From assembly GCF_021043375.1 (NCBI RefSeq), contig NZ_JAJNDV010000002.1, forward strand, positions 186,001 through 250,000: a stretch of 64,000 nt of DNA. The letters run 5' to 3'. Every line of letters starts with the position of its first letter. Within the stretch, counting starts at the first letter, position 1. Below the pieces are notes generated by a model, which had not been told where the DNA came from, ran no database searches, and was given only the letters and a program-made list of their open reading frames with translations. Made by a program: the position numbers and the translations under genes. Of this stretch, positions 27,956 to 37,426 are shown piece by piece. The DNA is from Sphingomonas sp. IC-56 (GTDB taxonomy: Bacteria > Pseudomonadota > Alphaproteobacteria > Sphingomonadales > Sphingomonadaceae).

Positions 27956-28750
27956 ATGCGGCAATATCTCGATCTCATGGAGCGCGCGCTCCACCATGGC
28001 GCGGAGACCATGGATCGCACCGGCACCGGCACGCGCTCGGTGTTCGGCCACCAGATGCGCTTCGACCTGAGCGAAGGCTTCCCCCTCCTCACCACCAAGA
28101 AGCTGCACCTGCGCTCGATCCTGATCGAGCTGCTGTGGTTCCTGCGCGGCGATACCAACGTGCAGTGGCTCCAGGACCGCAAGGTCAGCATCTGGGACGA
28201 ATGGGCCGACGAGAATGGCGATCTCGGCCCCGTTTACGGCAAGCAATGGCGCGACTGGGAAACCGCCGACGGCCGCCATCTCGACCAGATCGCCGACTTG
28301 ATCGAAACGCTCAAGACCAACCCCGCGTCGCGCCGGATGGTGGTGTCGGCCTGGAACCCGGGCGACCTCCACGCCATGGCGCTGGCGCCGTGCCACTGCC
28401 TGTTCCAGTGCCATGTCGCGAACGGCAAGCTCAGCCTCCAGCTCTATCAGCGCTCGGCCGACATCTTCCTGGGCGTTCCCTTCAACATCGCCAGCTACGC
28501 GCTGCTCACCCACCTGCTGGCCGAGCAGACCGGACTGCAAGTCGGCGAGTTCATCTGGACCGGCGGCGACTGCCACCTCTATTCCAACCATCTCGACCAG
28601 GCCCGCGAGCAGCTGAGCCGCACCCCCGGCCCACTCCCGCGCCTGGAAATCCTGCGCAAAGCGCCCTCGATCGACGCCTACGAGTACGAAGACTTCGTCA
28701 TCCACGACTACCAGGCGCAACCCCACATCAAGGCCCCGGTAGCGATATGA
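27956..28750 (+). CDS. thyA: thymidylate synthase
   Basis: Methylates dUMP to dTMP with methylene-tetrahydrofolate. From ATG 27956 ([15 protein letters not shown]) the product is 264 aa, exactly the E. coli length, and the catalytic Cys falls at position 146 (LAPCHCLFQ), as in E. coli. Other signatures are [17 protein letters not shown] and [11 protein letters not shown], and the dUMP-binding [20 protein letters not shown]. The frame is open a further 22 codons upstream, but these do not resemble the family. The next gene in the same direction is folA, which regenerates the folate used here. Confidence 0.97.
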   Translation: MRQYLDLMERALHHGAETMDRTGTGTRSVFGHQMRFDLSEGFPLLTTKKLHLRSILIELLWFLRGDTNVQWLQDRKVSIWDEWADENGDLGPVYGKQWRDWETADGRHLDQIADLIETLKTNPASRRMVVSAWNPGDLHAMALAPCHCLFQCHVANGKLSLQLYQRSADIFLGVPFNIASYALLTHLLAEQTGLQVGEFIWTGGDCHLYSNHLDQAREQLSRTPGPLPRLEILRKAPSIDAYEYEDFVIHDYQAQPHIKAPVAI

Positions 28751-28759
28751 GGACAGCAC

Positions 28760-28893
28760 AATCCTCCCCGGCACGGGGAGGGGGACCATGCGCAGCATGG
28801 TGGAGGGGGCCCGCCGCAAGCGAGCCCCACGCGGATAGCCCCCTCCACCACGCGCTGATGCGCGCGGTCCCCCTCCCCGTTCCGCGGAGGATT
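28760..28893. repeat. family C palindromic element, copy 1 (between thyA and folA)
   Basis: A 134-base imperfect palindrome beginning AATCCTCC and ending GGAGGATT. The left arm has hairpin CCCCG-gca-CGGGG (28766-28778), then AGGGGGA, then hairpin CATGC-gca-GCATG (28787-28799), then GTGGAGGGGG. The right arm repeats this order on the other strand with changed stems. It fills nearly the whole thyA-folA spacer and its last bases act as the ribosome binding site of folA. Confidence 0.85.
28886..28893 (+). promoter_or_regulatory. folA ribosome binding site formed by the repeat end
   Basis: GGAGG at 28886-28890 lies five bases before the folA ATG at 28896. These bases are the terminal GGAGGATT of the family C element, so the repeat itself supplies the Shine-Dalgarno. 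Confidence 0.75.
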
Positions 28894-28895
28894 TG

Positions 28896-29369
28896 ATGGT
28901 CCTCACCTTCCACCTCGCCCGCGCCACCAACGGCATCATCGGCCGTGACGGCACGCTCCCCTGGCACCTCCCCGCCGACCTCAAGCGCTTCAAGGCTCAG
29001 ACCATGGGCAAGCCGATGGTGATGGGTCGCAAGACCTTCCAGAGCTTCCCCAGCCCCCTGCCCGGCCGCCGCCACATCGTGCTCACCCGCGACACCGGCT
29101 GGTCGGCAAACGGCGCCGAAGTCGCCCACACCCCCGAACAGGCGCTCGCCATGGCGGGCGACGACGTCGCCATCATCGGCGGCGCCGAAATCTTCGCCCT
29201 CTTCCTCGACCGCGCCGATCGAATCGAACTGACCGAAGTCCACCTCGACGCCCAGGGCGACGCCACCGTCCCCGCCTTCGGCGCCGGCTGGCGCGAAACC
29301 GCCCGCGAAGACCATCCCGCCCAAGGCGACCGCCCGCCCTACAGCTTCGTCACGCTGGAACGCGCCTGA
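28896..29369 (+). CDS. folA: dihydrofolate reductase
   Basis: Reduces dihydrofolate to tetrahydrofolate with NADPH, closing the cycle run by ThyA. The 157-aa product shows the typical N-terminus LARATNGIIGRDGTLPWHLPADLKRFK, with the Met20-type loop and the acidic Asp before LKRF, then GKPMVMGRKTFQSFP and the NADPH-binding block VAIIGGAEIFALFL. A TTG three bases upstream is in frame, but the ATG is at the better distance from GGAGG. It is separated from thyA only by the palindromic element, so a thyA-folA transcript is likely. Confidence 0.95.
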   Translation: MVLTFHLARATNGIIGRDGTLPWHLPADLKRFKAQTMGKPMVMGRKTFQSFPSPLPGRRHIVLTRDTGWSANGAEVAHTPEQALAMAGDDVAIIGGAEIFALFLDRADRIELTEVHLDAQGDATVPAFGAGWRETAREDHPAQGDRPPYSFVTLERA

Positions 29370-29380
29370 CCCACACTCCC

Positions 29381-29416
29381 CGTCATCCCGGCCTCGAGCC
29401 GGGATCCCGCTCCTTC
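29381..29416. repeat. single arm of family B repeat
   Basis: The sequence beginning CGTCATCCCGGCCTCGAGCC and running into GGGATCCCGCTCC matches one arm of the family B doublet at 10403. It follows folA by 11 bases and has no inverted partner. Confidence 0.75.
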
Positions 29417-29436
29417 TCTAACTCCAAGACACCGCC

Positions 29437-29459
29437 CTAGGGGCTCCGGAGCCCCCTAG
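29437..29459. other. near-perfect palindrome between folA and ribF
   Basis: CTAGGGGCTCC is followed directly by GGAGCCCCCTAG, a 23-base palindrome with one extra C. It could fold into a stem after folA. No T-run follows on either strand, so a terminator role is not shown. Confidence 0.5.
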
Positions 29460-29491
29460 CCCCCACCGCCGGCGCGCCCTATAGGCATCCC

Positions 29492-30418
29492 ATGGAGCGG
29501 CTGGACGGCGGCGCGGCGGTTCCGTCGCGGCTGAGGGGCGCGATTGTCGCGCTGGGCAATTTCGACGGGTTTCACCTGGGTCATCAGGCGGTGGTGGGCC
29601 GCGCCATCGAGCGTGCCCACGCCGAAGGGCGCCCGGCCATCGTCGCCACCTTCGATCCCCACCCCAAACGCTTCTTCAGGCCCGACAGCACCCATTTCCG
29701 CCTCACCACGCTCGACCAGCGCCAGCGCCTCTTCGCGCAGGCCGGCGCCGACGCGATGCTGGTCTTCCCCTTCGACGCGGACCTTGCGGGCCTGAGCGCG
29801 CAGGGCTTTGCGCAGGAGCGGCTGGTGGAGCGCATCGGCGCAGGCGGCGTGGTGACCGGCGCCGACTTCACCTTCGGCAAGGGCCGCGAGGGCGATGTCG
29901 CCGCGCTTGCCCAACTCGGCGGTCAGCTCGGCTTCTCCGCCGACATGGTGCCGCCGGTGACCCTCGACGGCGAAACCGTGTCCTCCAGCAGCATCCGCGA
30001 CCATCTGCGCGCCGGCCGCCCGCGCGACGCCGCACGCCTGCTCACCCGCCCCTTCGCCATTGAAGGTGTCGTAGAGGGCGGCGCACGCCTCGGCCGGACG
30101 CTGGGCTATCCCACCGCCAACATGGTCCTCGCCAACTATCTACGCCCGGCCTACGGCATCTATGCCGTGCGCGCGCGGCTGGCCGATGGCCGCGCGCTAG
30201 AGGGGGTCGCCAATCTCGGCATCCGCCCGACCATCGAGCCCCCACTCGAACTGCTCGAAAGCTTCTTCTTCGACTTTTCCGGCGACCTGTACGGCCAGCG
30301 CATCGAAGTCGCGCTGATCGACTATCTGCGTCCTGAGGCGAAGTTCGACAGCCTCGACGCGCTCAAGATCCAGATGGACCAGGACGCCGCCCAGGCGCGG
30401 AAGCTTCTACAAAGCTGA
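29492..30418 (+). CDS. ribF: bifunctional riboflavin kinase/FAD synthetase
   Basis: Phosphorylates riboflavin to FMN and adenylates it to FAD. In the 308-aa product the N-terminal nucleotidyltransferase domain has ALGNFDGFHLGHQAVVGRAI (residues about 23-42) and GADFTFGKGREGD; the SSSIRDHL block marks its end. The C-terminal kinase domain (about 185-305) has GGARLGRTLGYPTANM and GVANLGIRPT. Both halves are complete. It is directly followed by a family A repeat and then ileS, the frequent ribF-ileS-lspA order of proteobacteria. Confidence 0.96.
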   Translation: MERLDGGAAVPSRLRGAIVALGNFDGFHLGHQAVVGRAIERAHAEGRPAIVATFDPHPKRFFRPDSTHFRLTTLDQRQRLFAQAGADAMLVFPFDADLAGLSAQGFAQERLVERIGAGGVVTGADFTFGKGREGDVAALAQLGGQLGFSADMVPPVTLDGETVSSSSIRDHLRAGRPRDAARLLTRPFAIEGVVEGGARLGRTLGYPTANMVLANYLRPAYGIYAVRARLADGRALEGVANLGIRPTIEPPLELLESFFFDFSGDLYGQRIEVALIDYLRPEAKFDSLDALKIQMDQDAAQARKLLQS

Positions 30419-30421
30419 ACC

Positions 30422-30524
30422 AGTTCCCCGGCGGAGGCCGGGGCCCAGCTGCAATGCGCGTGGGGCAAGCGTGCCGCGCCATCGAGACTCCATGGCAACT
30501 GGGCCCCGGCCTTCGCCGGGGAAC
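30422..30524. repeat. family A palindromic doublet, copy 3
   Basis: Inverted arms AGTTCCCCGGCGGAGGCC and GGCCTTCGCCGGGGAAC flank a core of about 45 bases. It starts four bases after the ribF stop and ends 70 bases before the ileS start. Here both flanking genes run in the same direction. Confidence 0.9.
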
Positions 30525-30594
30525 CAAGAACAACAACAATCCCCCAACTCCGCCTTTGCAAGCTTCCCGCGCTTCCTTTAATCCGCGCGCACTC

Positions 30595-33429
30595 ATGAGC
30601 GACACCAACGACACTCCGCGCGACTGGCGCGACACCGTCTTCCTTCCGAAGACCGATTTTCCGATGAAGGCGGGCCTTGCCGCCAAGGAACCCGCGATCC
30701 TGGAGCGTTGGGCCAAGATCGGCCTGTACGACCGCCTCCGCAAGGAACGCGAAGGGCGCGAACGCTTCATCCTGCACGATGGCCCCCCATACGCGAATGG
30801 CGACATTCACATGGGCCACGCGATGAACAAGATCCTCAAGGACATCATCGTCCGCTCGCAGAGCCTTCAGGGCAAGGACGCGCCCTACGTCCCCGGCTGG
30901 GACTGCCACGGCCTGCCGATCGAGTGGAAGGTCGAGGAAGCCTATCGCGCCAAGAAGCTCAACAAGGACGAAGTCGACCCCGTCGCGTTCCGCGCCGAAT
31001 GCCGCGCCTATGCCGAGAAGTGGGTACAGGTGCAGCGCGGCCAGTTCGAGCGGCTGGGCATCATGGGCGATTGGGAAGACCCCTATCTCACCATGAAGTA
31101 TGAGGCCGAGGCCACGATCGTCGGCGAACTGCTCAAGTTCGCCGAGACCGGCCAGGTCTATCGCGGCGCCAAGCCGGTGATGTGGTCCCCGGTCGAAAAG
31201 ACCGCACTTGCCGAAGCCGAAGTCGAATATGAGGACATCACCTCCACTCAGATCGACGTGGCGTTCGAAATCGTCGAGGCACCCAACGCGCCGGAACTGG
31301 TCGGCGCGCACGCGGTGATCTGGACCACGACGCCGTGGACAATCCCGGTGAACCAAGCCTTGGCTTATGGGCCAGAGATTGACTACGCGATTACCTCCTG
31401 CAGCGACCACGAAGGCAAGCTGCTCGGGCGTTATCTAGTCGCGACGGATTTGGTCAGCAGTTTCCAGAAGCGAGCAGATACCTTGCTGCGGCCGGGGGAA
31501 GCTACTGAACTCGCCGGTGTGTGGAGTATCGACAGCTTCGTGCATGGTTCGCAGCTGGAAGGCGCCACCGCTCGCCATCCGATGCATGCACTCGGCGGCT
31601 TCTTCGCCAAGCCGCGCCCGCTGCTCGCCGGCGACTTCGTCACCACCGACGCCGGCACCGGCCTCGTCCACATGGCGCCCGATCATGGCGAGGACGACTT
31701 CCTGCTGTGCAAGGCCAACGGCCTGGAACCCGTGTTCGCGGTCGACGCCGCGGGCTTCTACCGCGCCGACTGGGCGTGGCTGGGTGGCCAGGGTTCGGTG
31801 ATCAACAAGAAGTTCACCGCCGCCGACGGCCCGATCTGCACCGATCTTCGCGAAGCCGGTGCGCTGCTCGCCGCATCGGACGACTTCAAGCACAGCTATC
31901 CGCACAGCTGGCGCTCCAAGGCCAAGGTGATCTTCCGCGCCACGCCGCAATGGTTCATCCCGATGGACCGCGCGTCGCACTCGAAGGAAGAGGGCGTGCC
32001 GGAGAGCAACGGCGCCACCCTGCGCGATCTGGCGCTCAATTCGATCGAGCAGACCCGCTGGGTGCCCGAACGCGCCAAGAACCGCATCCGCTCGATGGTC
32101 GAGGGGCGCCCGGACTGGGTGATCTCGCGCCAGCGCGCCTGGGGCGTGCCCATCGCGCTCTACGTGCATCGTCAGACCGGCGATTACCTCCGTGACGCGG
32201 CGGTCAATGCCCGTATTCTCGAGGCGTTCCGCGCCGGCGGTGCCGACGCGTGGTTCCAGGCTGATCACCAGGCGCTGCTCGGCTCCGAATATGATGCGGC
32301 CGACTATGACGTCGTCACGGACATTCTCGACGTGTGGTTCGACAGCGGCTCCACTCACGCCTTCGTGGTCGAGGCACGCTATGGCGCGGGCACCCGCGCC
32401 GACCTGTATGTCGAGGGGTCGGACCAGCACCGTGGCTGGTTCCAGTCCTCGCTGCTGGAGGCCACGGGCACCCGCGGCCGCGCGCCCTATGACGCAGTGC
32501 TGACCCACGGGTTCGCGCTGGACGGCAAGGGCAAGAAGATGTCCAAGTCGCTCGGCAATGTCGTCGATCCCCTTAAGATCATTGGAGAATCTGGCGCCGA
32601 CATCCTCCGCCTGTGGGTCGCCCAGACCGACTATTTCGAGGACGTCCGCATCGGCAAGGAAGTGCTCGCCGGCACCGGCGACACCTACCGCAAGCTGCGC
32701 AACACCTTCCGCTACCTGCTCGGCGCACTGGACGATTTCCGCGTCGACGAGATGCTGGCCATTTCGGAAATGCCCGAGCTGGAACGCTACATCCTGGTCC
32801 GCCTCGGCGAACTCGACATCGAGCTTCGCGCCGCCGCCAATGCGTTCGAGTTCAACCGCTACACCCGCGCACTCACCGACTTCGCCAACGAGGACCTGTC
32901 GGCCTTCTTCTTCGATATCCGCAAGGACTCGCTCTACTGCGACGCCCCCACGGACCCGAAGCGCCGCGCCTATCGCACCGTGCTCGACATCCTGTTCCAC
33001 GCCCTGGTCCGCTATGCCGCGCCGATCCTGGCCTTCACCGCCGAGGAAGTGTGGCAGGCCCGCTTCCCCAGCGAAGACGGATCAGTCCACCTGCTCGAAT
33101 GGCCCGAAGTGCCGGCAGTCGACGGAGCGCTTTCGGCCGACTGGTCGCAGGTCCGCGCGCTGCGCGAGCGCGTCACCGAGGCGATCGAGCCGTATCGCCG
33201 CGAGAAGAAGGTGCGCTCCAGCCTGGAGGCTGAAGTCACCACGCCTGAAATGCCGCTGCCGGGCGATCATCTCGCCGAGCTGTTCATCGTGTCCAAGGTC
33301 ACCCCCGGCGAAGCGGTCACGGTTACGCCCACCGATCGCCTTAAATGTGGCCGGTGCTGGCGCCATCTTCCCGAAGTTGCGGAGGACGGCGCGTTGTGCG
33401 ACCGCTGCGCGCAGGTGGTGGACGCATGA
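30595..33429 (+). CDS. ileS: isoleucyl-tRNA synthetase
   Basis: Charges tRNA-Ile and edits misactivated valine. The 944-aa protein has the class I HIGH motif as HMGH (residues 72-75, in PPYANGDIHMGHAMNKILKD) and KMSKS in DGKGKKMSKSLGNVVDP (near 648). The editing domain contains WTTTPWTIPVNQALA. A C-terminal zinc finger (KCGRCWRHLPEVAEDGALCDRC) marks the eubacterial type. ATG 30595 lies clear of the repeat upstream; the frame extends back through that repeat only by chance. The stop overlaps the lspA start (ATGA). Confidence 0.97.
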   Translation: MSDTNDTPRDWRDTVFLPKTDFPMKAGLAAKEPAILERWAKIGLYDRLRKEREGRERFILHDGPPYANGDIHMGHAMNKILKDIIVRSQSLQGKDAPYVPGWDCHGLPIEWKVEEAYRAKKLNKDEVDPVAFRAECRAYAEKWVQVQRGQFERLGIMGDWEDPYLTMKYEAEATIVGELLKFAETGQVYRGAKPVMWSPVEKTALAEAEVEYEDITSTQIDVAFEIVEAPNAPELVGAHAVIWTTTPWTIPVNQALAYGPEIDYAITSCSDHEGKLLGRYLVATDLVSSFQKRADTLLRPGEATELAGVWSIDSFVHGSQLEGATARHPMHALGGFFAKPRPLLAGDFVTTDAGTGLVHMAPDHGEDDFLLCKANGLEPVFAVDAAGFYRADWAWLGGQGSVINKKFTAADGPICTDLREAGALLAASDDFKHSYPHSWRSKAKVIFRATPQWFIPMDRASHSKEEGVPESNGATLRDLALNSIEQTRWVPERAKNRIRSMVEGRPDWVISRQRAWGVPIALYVHRQTGDYLRDAAVNARILEAFRAGGADAWFQADHQALLGSEYDAADYDVVTDILDVWFDSGSTHAFVVEARYGAGTRADLYVEGSDQHRGWFQSSLLEATGTRGRAPYDAVLTHGFALDGKGKKMSKSLGNVVDPLKIIGESGADILRLWVAQTDYFEDVRIGKEVLAGTGDTYRKLRNTFRYLLGALDDFRVDEMLAISEMPELERYILVRLGELDIELRAAANAFEFNRYTRALTDFANEDLSAFFFDIRKDSLYCDAPTDPKRRAYRTVLDILFHALVRYAAPILAFTAEEVWQARFPSEDGSVHLLEWPEVPAVDGALSADWSQVRALRERVTEAIEPYRREKKVRSSLEAEVTTPEMPLPGDHLAELFIVSKVTPGEAVTVTPTDRLKCGRCWRHLPEVAEDGALCDRCAQVVDA

Positions 33430-33947
33430 ACATGAACCGCAGGATCGGGCTGCTCGTGGCGGCCCTGGTGTTTCTGGCCGACCAGTTCACCAAATACTAT
33501 GTCACCGGCCCGCTGGGCCTGAACGTGCAGGACGCGTCGCTGACCGTGCTGCCGATCTTCGACCTCCGCTTCGTCAAGAATGTCGGCGTGTCGCTGGGCC
33601 TGCTGCCCGCGACCGGTGCTTTCACGCGCTGGATGCTGGTGCTGCTGACGGGCGCGATCGCGGTGGGCGTGCTGGTGTGGTTGCTGCGTGAAAAGAAGCG
33701 TCCCGACATCATCGCGCTGGCGCTGGTACTGGGCGGCGCGATCGGCAACATTCTCGACCGCACGCGGCTGGGCTATGTGGTCGATTTCGCCGATCTGCAC
33801 TTTGGCGACTGGCGTCCCTTTTTGGTCTTCAATGTCGCCGATGCGGCGATTACCATCGGCGTGCTGATCCTGTTGATCCGCGCCCTGTTCGTGCGCGATA
33901 CGCCGGCGGCAAAGCCGGCTCCTGTGGAGAATGAAGTCAATGCGTAA
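33426..33947 (+). CDS. lspA: lipoprotein signal peptidase
   Basis: Cleaves diacylglyceryl-prolipoproteins in the inner membrane. The 173-aa protein has four hydrophobic spans. The catalytic aspartates are D120 (GNILDRTRLGYVVDFADLHF) and D139 (FNVADAAITIG); the N-terminal block LADQFTKYYV is also typical. Its start overlaps the ileS stop and its own stop overlaps the next lipoprotein gene by eight bases, so the three are translationally linked. Several lipoproteins in this window carry lipoboxes that would be its substrates. Confidence 0.95.
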   Translation: MNMNRRIGLLVAALVFLADQFTKYYVTGPLGLNVQDASLTVLPIFDLRFVKNVGVSLGLLPATGAFTRWMLVLLTGAIAVGVLVWLLREKKRPDIIALALVLGGAIGNILDRTRLGYVVDFADLHFGDWRPFLVFNVADAAITIGVLILLIRALFVRDTPAAKPAPVENEVNA

Positions 33948-34386
33948 GCTGATCATCCTCGCGAGCGGCCTTGCGCTTGCCGCCTCGCTGTCGGCCTGCG
34001 GCAAGAGCGGCATGAACCGCAACCGTCCCGACGAGTTCGCCGTCGCGCGTCAGGCGCCGCTGGTGATTCCGCCCGATTTCGCGCTGGTGCCCCCGCAGCC
34101 TGGCGCACCTCGCCCGCAGGATACCAAGGCTTCCGACCAGGCGCTCGACGCGCTGTTCGGCGGTTCGGCAGCACGCAGCGCTGGTGAGAGCGCGGCGCTG
34201 GACGCCGCCGGCCGCTCGGCCGCGGACATGGGCGCGCGCAGCACCGCGGGCAGCCCGACCACCCCGGTGGTGGACAAGGGCAGCACCACGTCCGAGATCA
34301 TCGCCGCGCCCGCAGGTAATGGCCGTGAGGCGAGCGCTGGCACCGCCGCGCCTGCGCCGCAGCCGGTGACTACGCCCCAGCCGTAA
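33940..34386 (+). CDS. DUF3035 family lipoprotein
   Basis: A 148-aa exported lipoprotein: MRKLIILASGLALAASLSAC gives the lipobox LSAC. The next block, RNRPDEFAVARQAPLVIPPDFALVPPQPG, is the conserved core of DUF3035, a family often found next to lspA in alphaproteobacteria. The rest is Ala/Thr/Pro-rich and probably disordered. ATG 33940 has GGAG ten bases upstream, while the ATG at 33931 is too close to it. Function is unknown. The operon ends at the terminator just downstream. Confidence 0.85.
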   Translation: MRKLIILASGLALAASLSACGKSGMNRNRPDEFAVARQAPLVIPPDFALVPPQPGAPRPQDTKASDQALDALFGGSAARSAGESAALDAAGRSAADMGARSTAGSPTTPVVDKGSTTSEIIAAPAGNGREASAGTAAPAPQPVTTPQP

Positions 34387-34411
34387 TAGGGTTGGGTCTG
34401 AGGTAAGAGGG

Positions 34412-34446
34412 GGCCGGTTCGCGTTTGCGGGCCGGCCTTTTTCTTT
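34412..34446 (+). terminator. intrinsic terminator of ileS-lspA-DUF3035
   Basis: GGCCGG (34412-34417) pairs with CCGGCC (34432-34437), with a partly paired interior, and is followed by TTTTTCTTTT. It lies 26 bases after the DUF3035 stop. Confidence 0.85.
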
Positions 34447-34469
34447 TCGGTTCCGCGCGTGATCTGGAC

Positions 34470-34570
34470 AGTTCCCCGGCGGAGGCCGGGGCCCAGTTGC
34501 CACCAAATTGGTAATGGTGGTCCGTCCTATAGACGACGTTGTAGCTGGTCCCGGACTTCGCCGGGGAACT
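34470..34570. repeat. family A palindromic doublet, copy 4 (degenerate right arm)
   Basis: The left arm AGTTCCCCGGCGGAGGCC is intact. The right arm reads AGCTGGTCCCGGACTTCGCC and then GGGGAACT, with several changes from the consensus. It lies between the terminator of the ileS operon and the 3' end of uvrB (convergent). Confidence 0.85.
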
Positions 34571-34609
34571 GAAGGAGGGTGCCTTCCTACTCGGCTCGCG
34601 CGGCGCAGA

Positions 34610-36805
34610 TTACCGCCGCCGCGCGCCGCTAGCGCGGATCTTCTGTTGCTTGCCGTAGCGGGTCTTGCGCGTGCCGGGCTTGCCTTCGTTGCTGCGTCCC
34701 ATGACCGGGGCCTTGTGCTCGTCCGCCGGCAAGCCAAGCTCCTCGGCTTCCAGCGAGCGGATCTCGTCGCGCAGGCGGCCAGCTTCCTCGAACTCCAGGT
34801 TTGCCGCGGCATTGCGCATCTTCTTTTCGAGTTCCTCGATATAGGCACGCAGATTGTGTCCGACCATGTGCGGACGGTCCTCGTCGATCTCGACCAGCAC
34901 ACCGTCCTTGGAAGCGACATGGGCGATGATGTCGCCGATGTTGCGCTTGATCGTCGTCGGCGTGATGCCGTGTTCGCGGTTATACGCCTCCTGCTTCTCG
35001 CGGCGGCGGCCGGTCTCGGCCAGCGCGCGCTCCATGCTGCCGGTGATGCGGTCGGCATAGAGGATCACCCGCCCCTCGACGTTGCGCGCGGCACGGCCGA
35101 TGGTCTGGATCAGCGAGGTTTCGGAGCGCAGGAACCCCTCCTTGTCGGCATCGAGGATCGCCACCAGTCCGCACTCGGGGATATCGAGTCCCTCGCGCAG
35201 CAGGTTGATGCCGATCAGCACGTCGTACACGCCCATGCGCAGGTCGCGGATCAGTTCGATGCGTTCCAGCGTCTCGGTGTCGGAGTGCATGTAGCGGACC
35301 TTGACGCCCGCTTCGTGCATATACTCCGTCAGGTCTTCGGCCATGCGCTTGGTGAGCGTGGTGACCAGCGTGCGATAGCCGAGCGCCGTGGTCTTCTTGC
35401 ACTCGACGATCAGGTCCTGGACCTGTTCCTCGACCGGCTTGATTTCCACCGGGGGGTCGATGAGGCCAGTGGGGCGAATGACCTGCTCGACGAACACGCC
35501 GCCGGTCTGCTCCATTTCCCATGTGCCCGGCGTGGCCGAGACATAGGTGGTCTGCGGGCGCATCGCGTCCCACTCGTTAAAGCGCAGCGGGCGGTTGTCG
35601 ATCGCTGAGGGAAGGCGAAAGCCATATTCAGCCAGCGTGATTTTCCGCCGATGGTCGCCGCGCGACATGCCGTTGATCTGGCCGATCGTCTGGTGGCTTT
35701 CATCGACAAACAGCAGCGCGTTTTCGGGTAGATACTCGAACAGCGTGGGGGGCGGCTCGCCGGGGAGGCGGCCGGTGAGGAAGCGGCTGTAATTCTCGAT
35801 GCCCGCGCAGCTGCCGGTGGCTGCGATCATCTCGAGGTCAAAATTGGTGCGCTGCTCCAGCCGCTGGTGCTCGAGCAGCTTGCCCTCCGCCTCCAGTTCC
35901 TTGAGCCGCTCGGACAGCTCGTGCTTGATGGCCTCCATCGCCTGTTTGAGCGTCGGCCCCGGCGTGACGTGGTGTGAATTGGCATAGACGCGGACGCTGT
36001 CGAGGTTCGCGACCTTGCTGCCGGTCAGCGGATCGAATTCGGTGATCTCCTCCACCTCGTCGCCGAAGAAGGAGATGCGCCAGGCGGTGTCCTCATAGTG
36101 CGAGGGGAAGATCTCCAGGCTGTCGCCGCGCACCCGGAAATTGCCGCGCGAAAACGCCGCGTCGTTGCGCTTGTACTGGAGCGCGACAAGCTTGCGGATG
36201 ATCTCGCGCTGGTCCTCGACCTTGCCCTTCTTCAAGTCAAAGATCATCGCGCTGTAAGTCTCAACCGACCCGATGCCGTAGAGGCACGAAACCGACGCGA
36301 CGATGATCACGTCGTCGCGTTCGAGCAGCGAGCGGGTGGCGGAGTGGCGCATCCGGTCGATCGCCTCGTTCACCGAGCTTTCCTTCTCGATGTACGTATC
36401 GGACCGGGCGACATAGGCCTCGGGCTGGTAATAGTCGTAATAGCTGACGAAATATTCGACGGCATTGTTCGGAAAGAACGACTTGAACTCGCCATAGAGT
36501 TGGGCGGCCAGGATCTTGTTCGGCGCGAGGATTAGCGCGGGGCGCTGCAACTCCTCGATCACCTTGGCCATGGTATAGGTCTTGCCCGATCCGGTGACGC
36601 CCAGCAGCACCTGGTCACGCTCGCCGGCCCGCGCCTGCTCGACGAGTTCGGGGATCGCGAAGCGCTGGTCGCCCGAGGGCTGATAGTCGCTGACCAGCTC
36701 GAAGCGCTTGCCGCCTTCGCTCTTTTGCGGGCGGTTGGGGCGATGCGGGACAAAGCTGTCGCCGGTTTCCGGCTCGGCTAGGTTGGTGCGAATCTGGATT
36801 GCCAT
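34610..36805 (-). CDS. uvrB: excinuclease ABC subunit B
   Basis: The damage-verifying helicase-like subunit of nucleotide excision repair (731 aa). Walker A is [13 protein letters not shown] (residues 70-82, Lys75). The beta-hairpin region [20 protein letters not shown] contacts DNA. Motif VI is in [21 protein letters not shown]-terminal UVR motif ([20 protein letters not shown]) binds UvrC. ATG 36805 ([16 protein letters not shown]) is the family-like start; the frame stays open 163 codons further but overlaps the divergent DUF3617 gene. The last 45 residues are basic. uvsE lies 0.6 kb away on the same strand. Confidence 0.96.
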   Translation of the reverse strand: MAIQIRTNLAEPETGDSFVPHRPNRPQKSEGGKRFELVSDYQPSGDQRFAIPELVEQARAGERDQVLLGVTGSGKTYTMAKVIEELQRPALILAPNKILAAQLYGEFKSFFPNNAVEYFVSYYDYYQPEAYVARSDTYIEKESSVNEAIDRMRHSATRSLLERDDVIIVASVSCLYGIGSVETYSAMIFDLKKGKVEDQREIIRKLVALQYKRNDAAFSRGNFRVRGDSLEIFPSHYEDTAWRISFFGDEVEEITEFDPLTGSKVANLDSVRVYANSHHVTPGPTLKQAMEAIKHELSERLKELEAEGKLLEHQRLEQRTNFDLEMIAATGSCAGIENYSRFLTGRLPGEPPPTLFEYLPENALLFVDESHQTIGQINGMSRGDHRRKITLAEYGFRLPSAIDNRPLRFNEWDAMRPQTTYVSATPGTWEMEQTGGVFVEQVIRPTGLIDPPVEIKPVEEQVQDLIVECKKTTALGYRTLVTTLTKRMAEDLTEYMHEAGVKVRYMHSDTETLERIELIRDLRMGVYDVLIGINLLREGLDIPECGLVAILDADKEGFLRSETSLIQTIGRAARNVEGRVILYADRITGSMERALAETGRRREKQEAYNREHGITPTTIKRNIGDIIAHVASKDGVLVEIDEDRPHMVGHNLRAYIEELEKKMRNAAANLEFEEAGRLRDEIRSLEAEELGLPADEHKAPVMGRSNEGKPGTRKTRYGKQQKIRASGARRR

Positions 36806-36859
36806 CGCGAACAATATGGGGTGTGAGCAGCCACTCGAAAAGCTTTGAGGGTTCACTTG

Positions 36860-37426
36860 ATGCGTGGCTGCTTCCTGGTCGCAACGGCGGCCCTGCTCCT
36901 TGCCGGTTGCGAGTCCGCGGCCGAGAAGAAGGCGGCTCAAACCGGCGAGATCGACGCGACAGATGCGTCGACCGAGGAAGTGTCGAAGCTGATCAAGGCG
37001 GCCCAGCCCAAGGCGGCGATGAGCCCGGGCAAGTGGACGCTGGGGCTGCAGGTGGTGTCGAGCGACCTGTCGGCAATCCCCGCCGCCACGCGCGGCGCGC
37101 AGGAGAAGGCGATCAACGCGCTGGAACGCAAGTCCACCGCCTGCCGCACGAAGGACGAGCTGAAGCCGGTCGACCTGTCGCAGCTGGAAAAGGTGGCGGG
37201 CACCTGCACCTATCCGCGCTACCAGTCCAAGGGCGGCAAGCTGGACGCCGTGATCGCGTGTAAGAAGGAAGGCGCGCCCGACACGGTGCTGCATGCCTCG
37301 GGCACCATGGGCGCGAACGGCTTTGACGTGACGCTGGACCAGAAGACCGGCGCACCGGGGCAGCCGGGTTATCTGGCGCTGACGCTCAAGGCGACCGGCA
37401 AGCGCGTGGGTTCCTGCCCGACCTAG
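36860..37426 (+). CDS. DUF3617 family lipoprotein
   Basis: A 188-aa exported protein with signal [17 protein letters not shown] (lipobox LLAG-C). The mature part has the DUF3617 pattern: an opening [15 protein letters not shown] strand and cysteines in [28 protein letters not shown] and GSCPT that probably form disulfides. The family is common in sphingomonads and has no known function. ATG 36860 has GAGGG ten bases upstream. The gene sits between uvrB (divergent, 54 bases) and uvsE (convergent, stops overlap by four bases). Confidence 0.85.
   Translation: MRGCFLVATAALLLAGCESAAEKKAAQTGEIDATDASTEEVSKLIKAAQPKAAMSPGKWTLGLQVVSSDLSAIPAATRGAQEKAINALERKSTACRTKDELKPVDLSQLEKVAGTCTYPRYQSKGGKLDAVIACKKEGAPDTVLHASGTMGANGFDVTLDQKTGAPGQPGYLALTLKATGKRVGSCPT

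Noticed and set aside
30454-30594. N-terminal extension of ileS by 47 codons
   Set aside because: These codons are the family A repeat read in frame. The family-like start is MSDTNDTPRDWRDTVFLPKT.
36806-37294. Extra N-terminal extension of about 163 aa for uvrB
   Set aside because: It overlaps the DUF3617 gene, which has its own lipobox and ribosome binding site. The UvrB family starts near MAIQIRTN.
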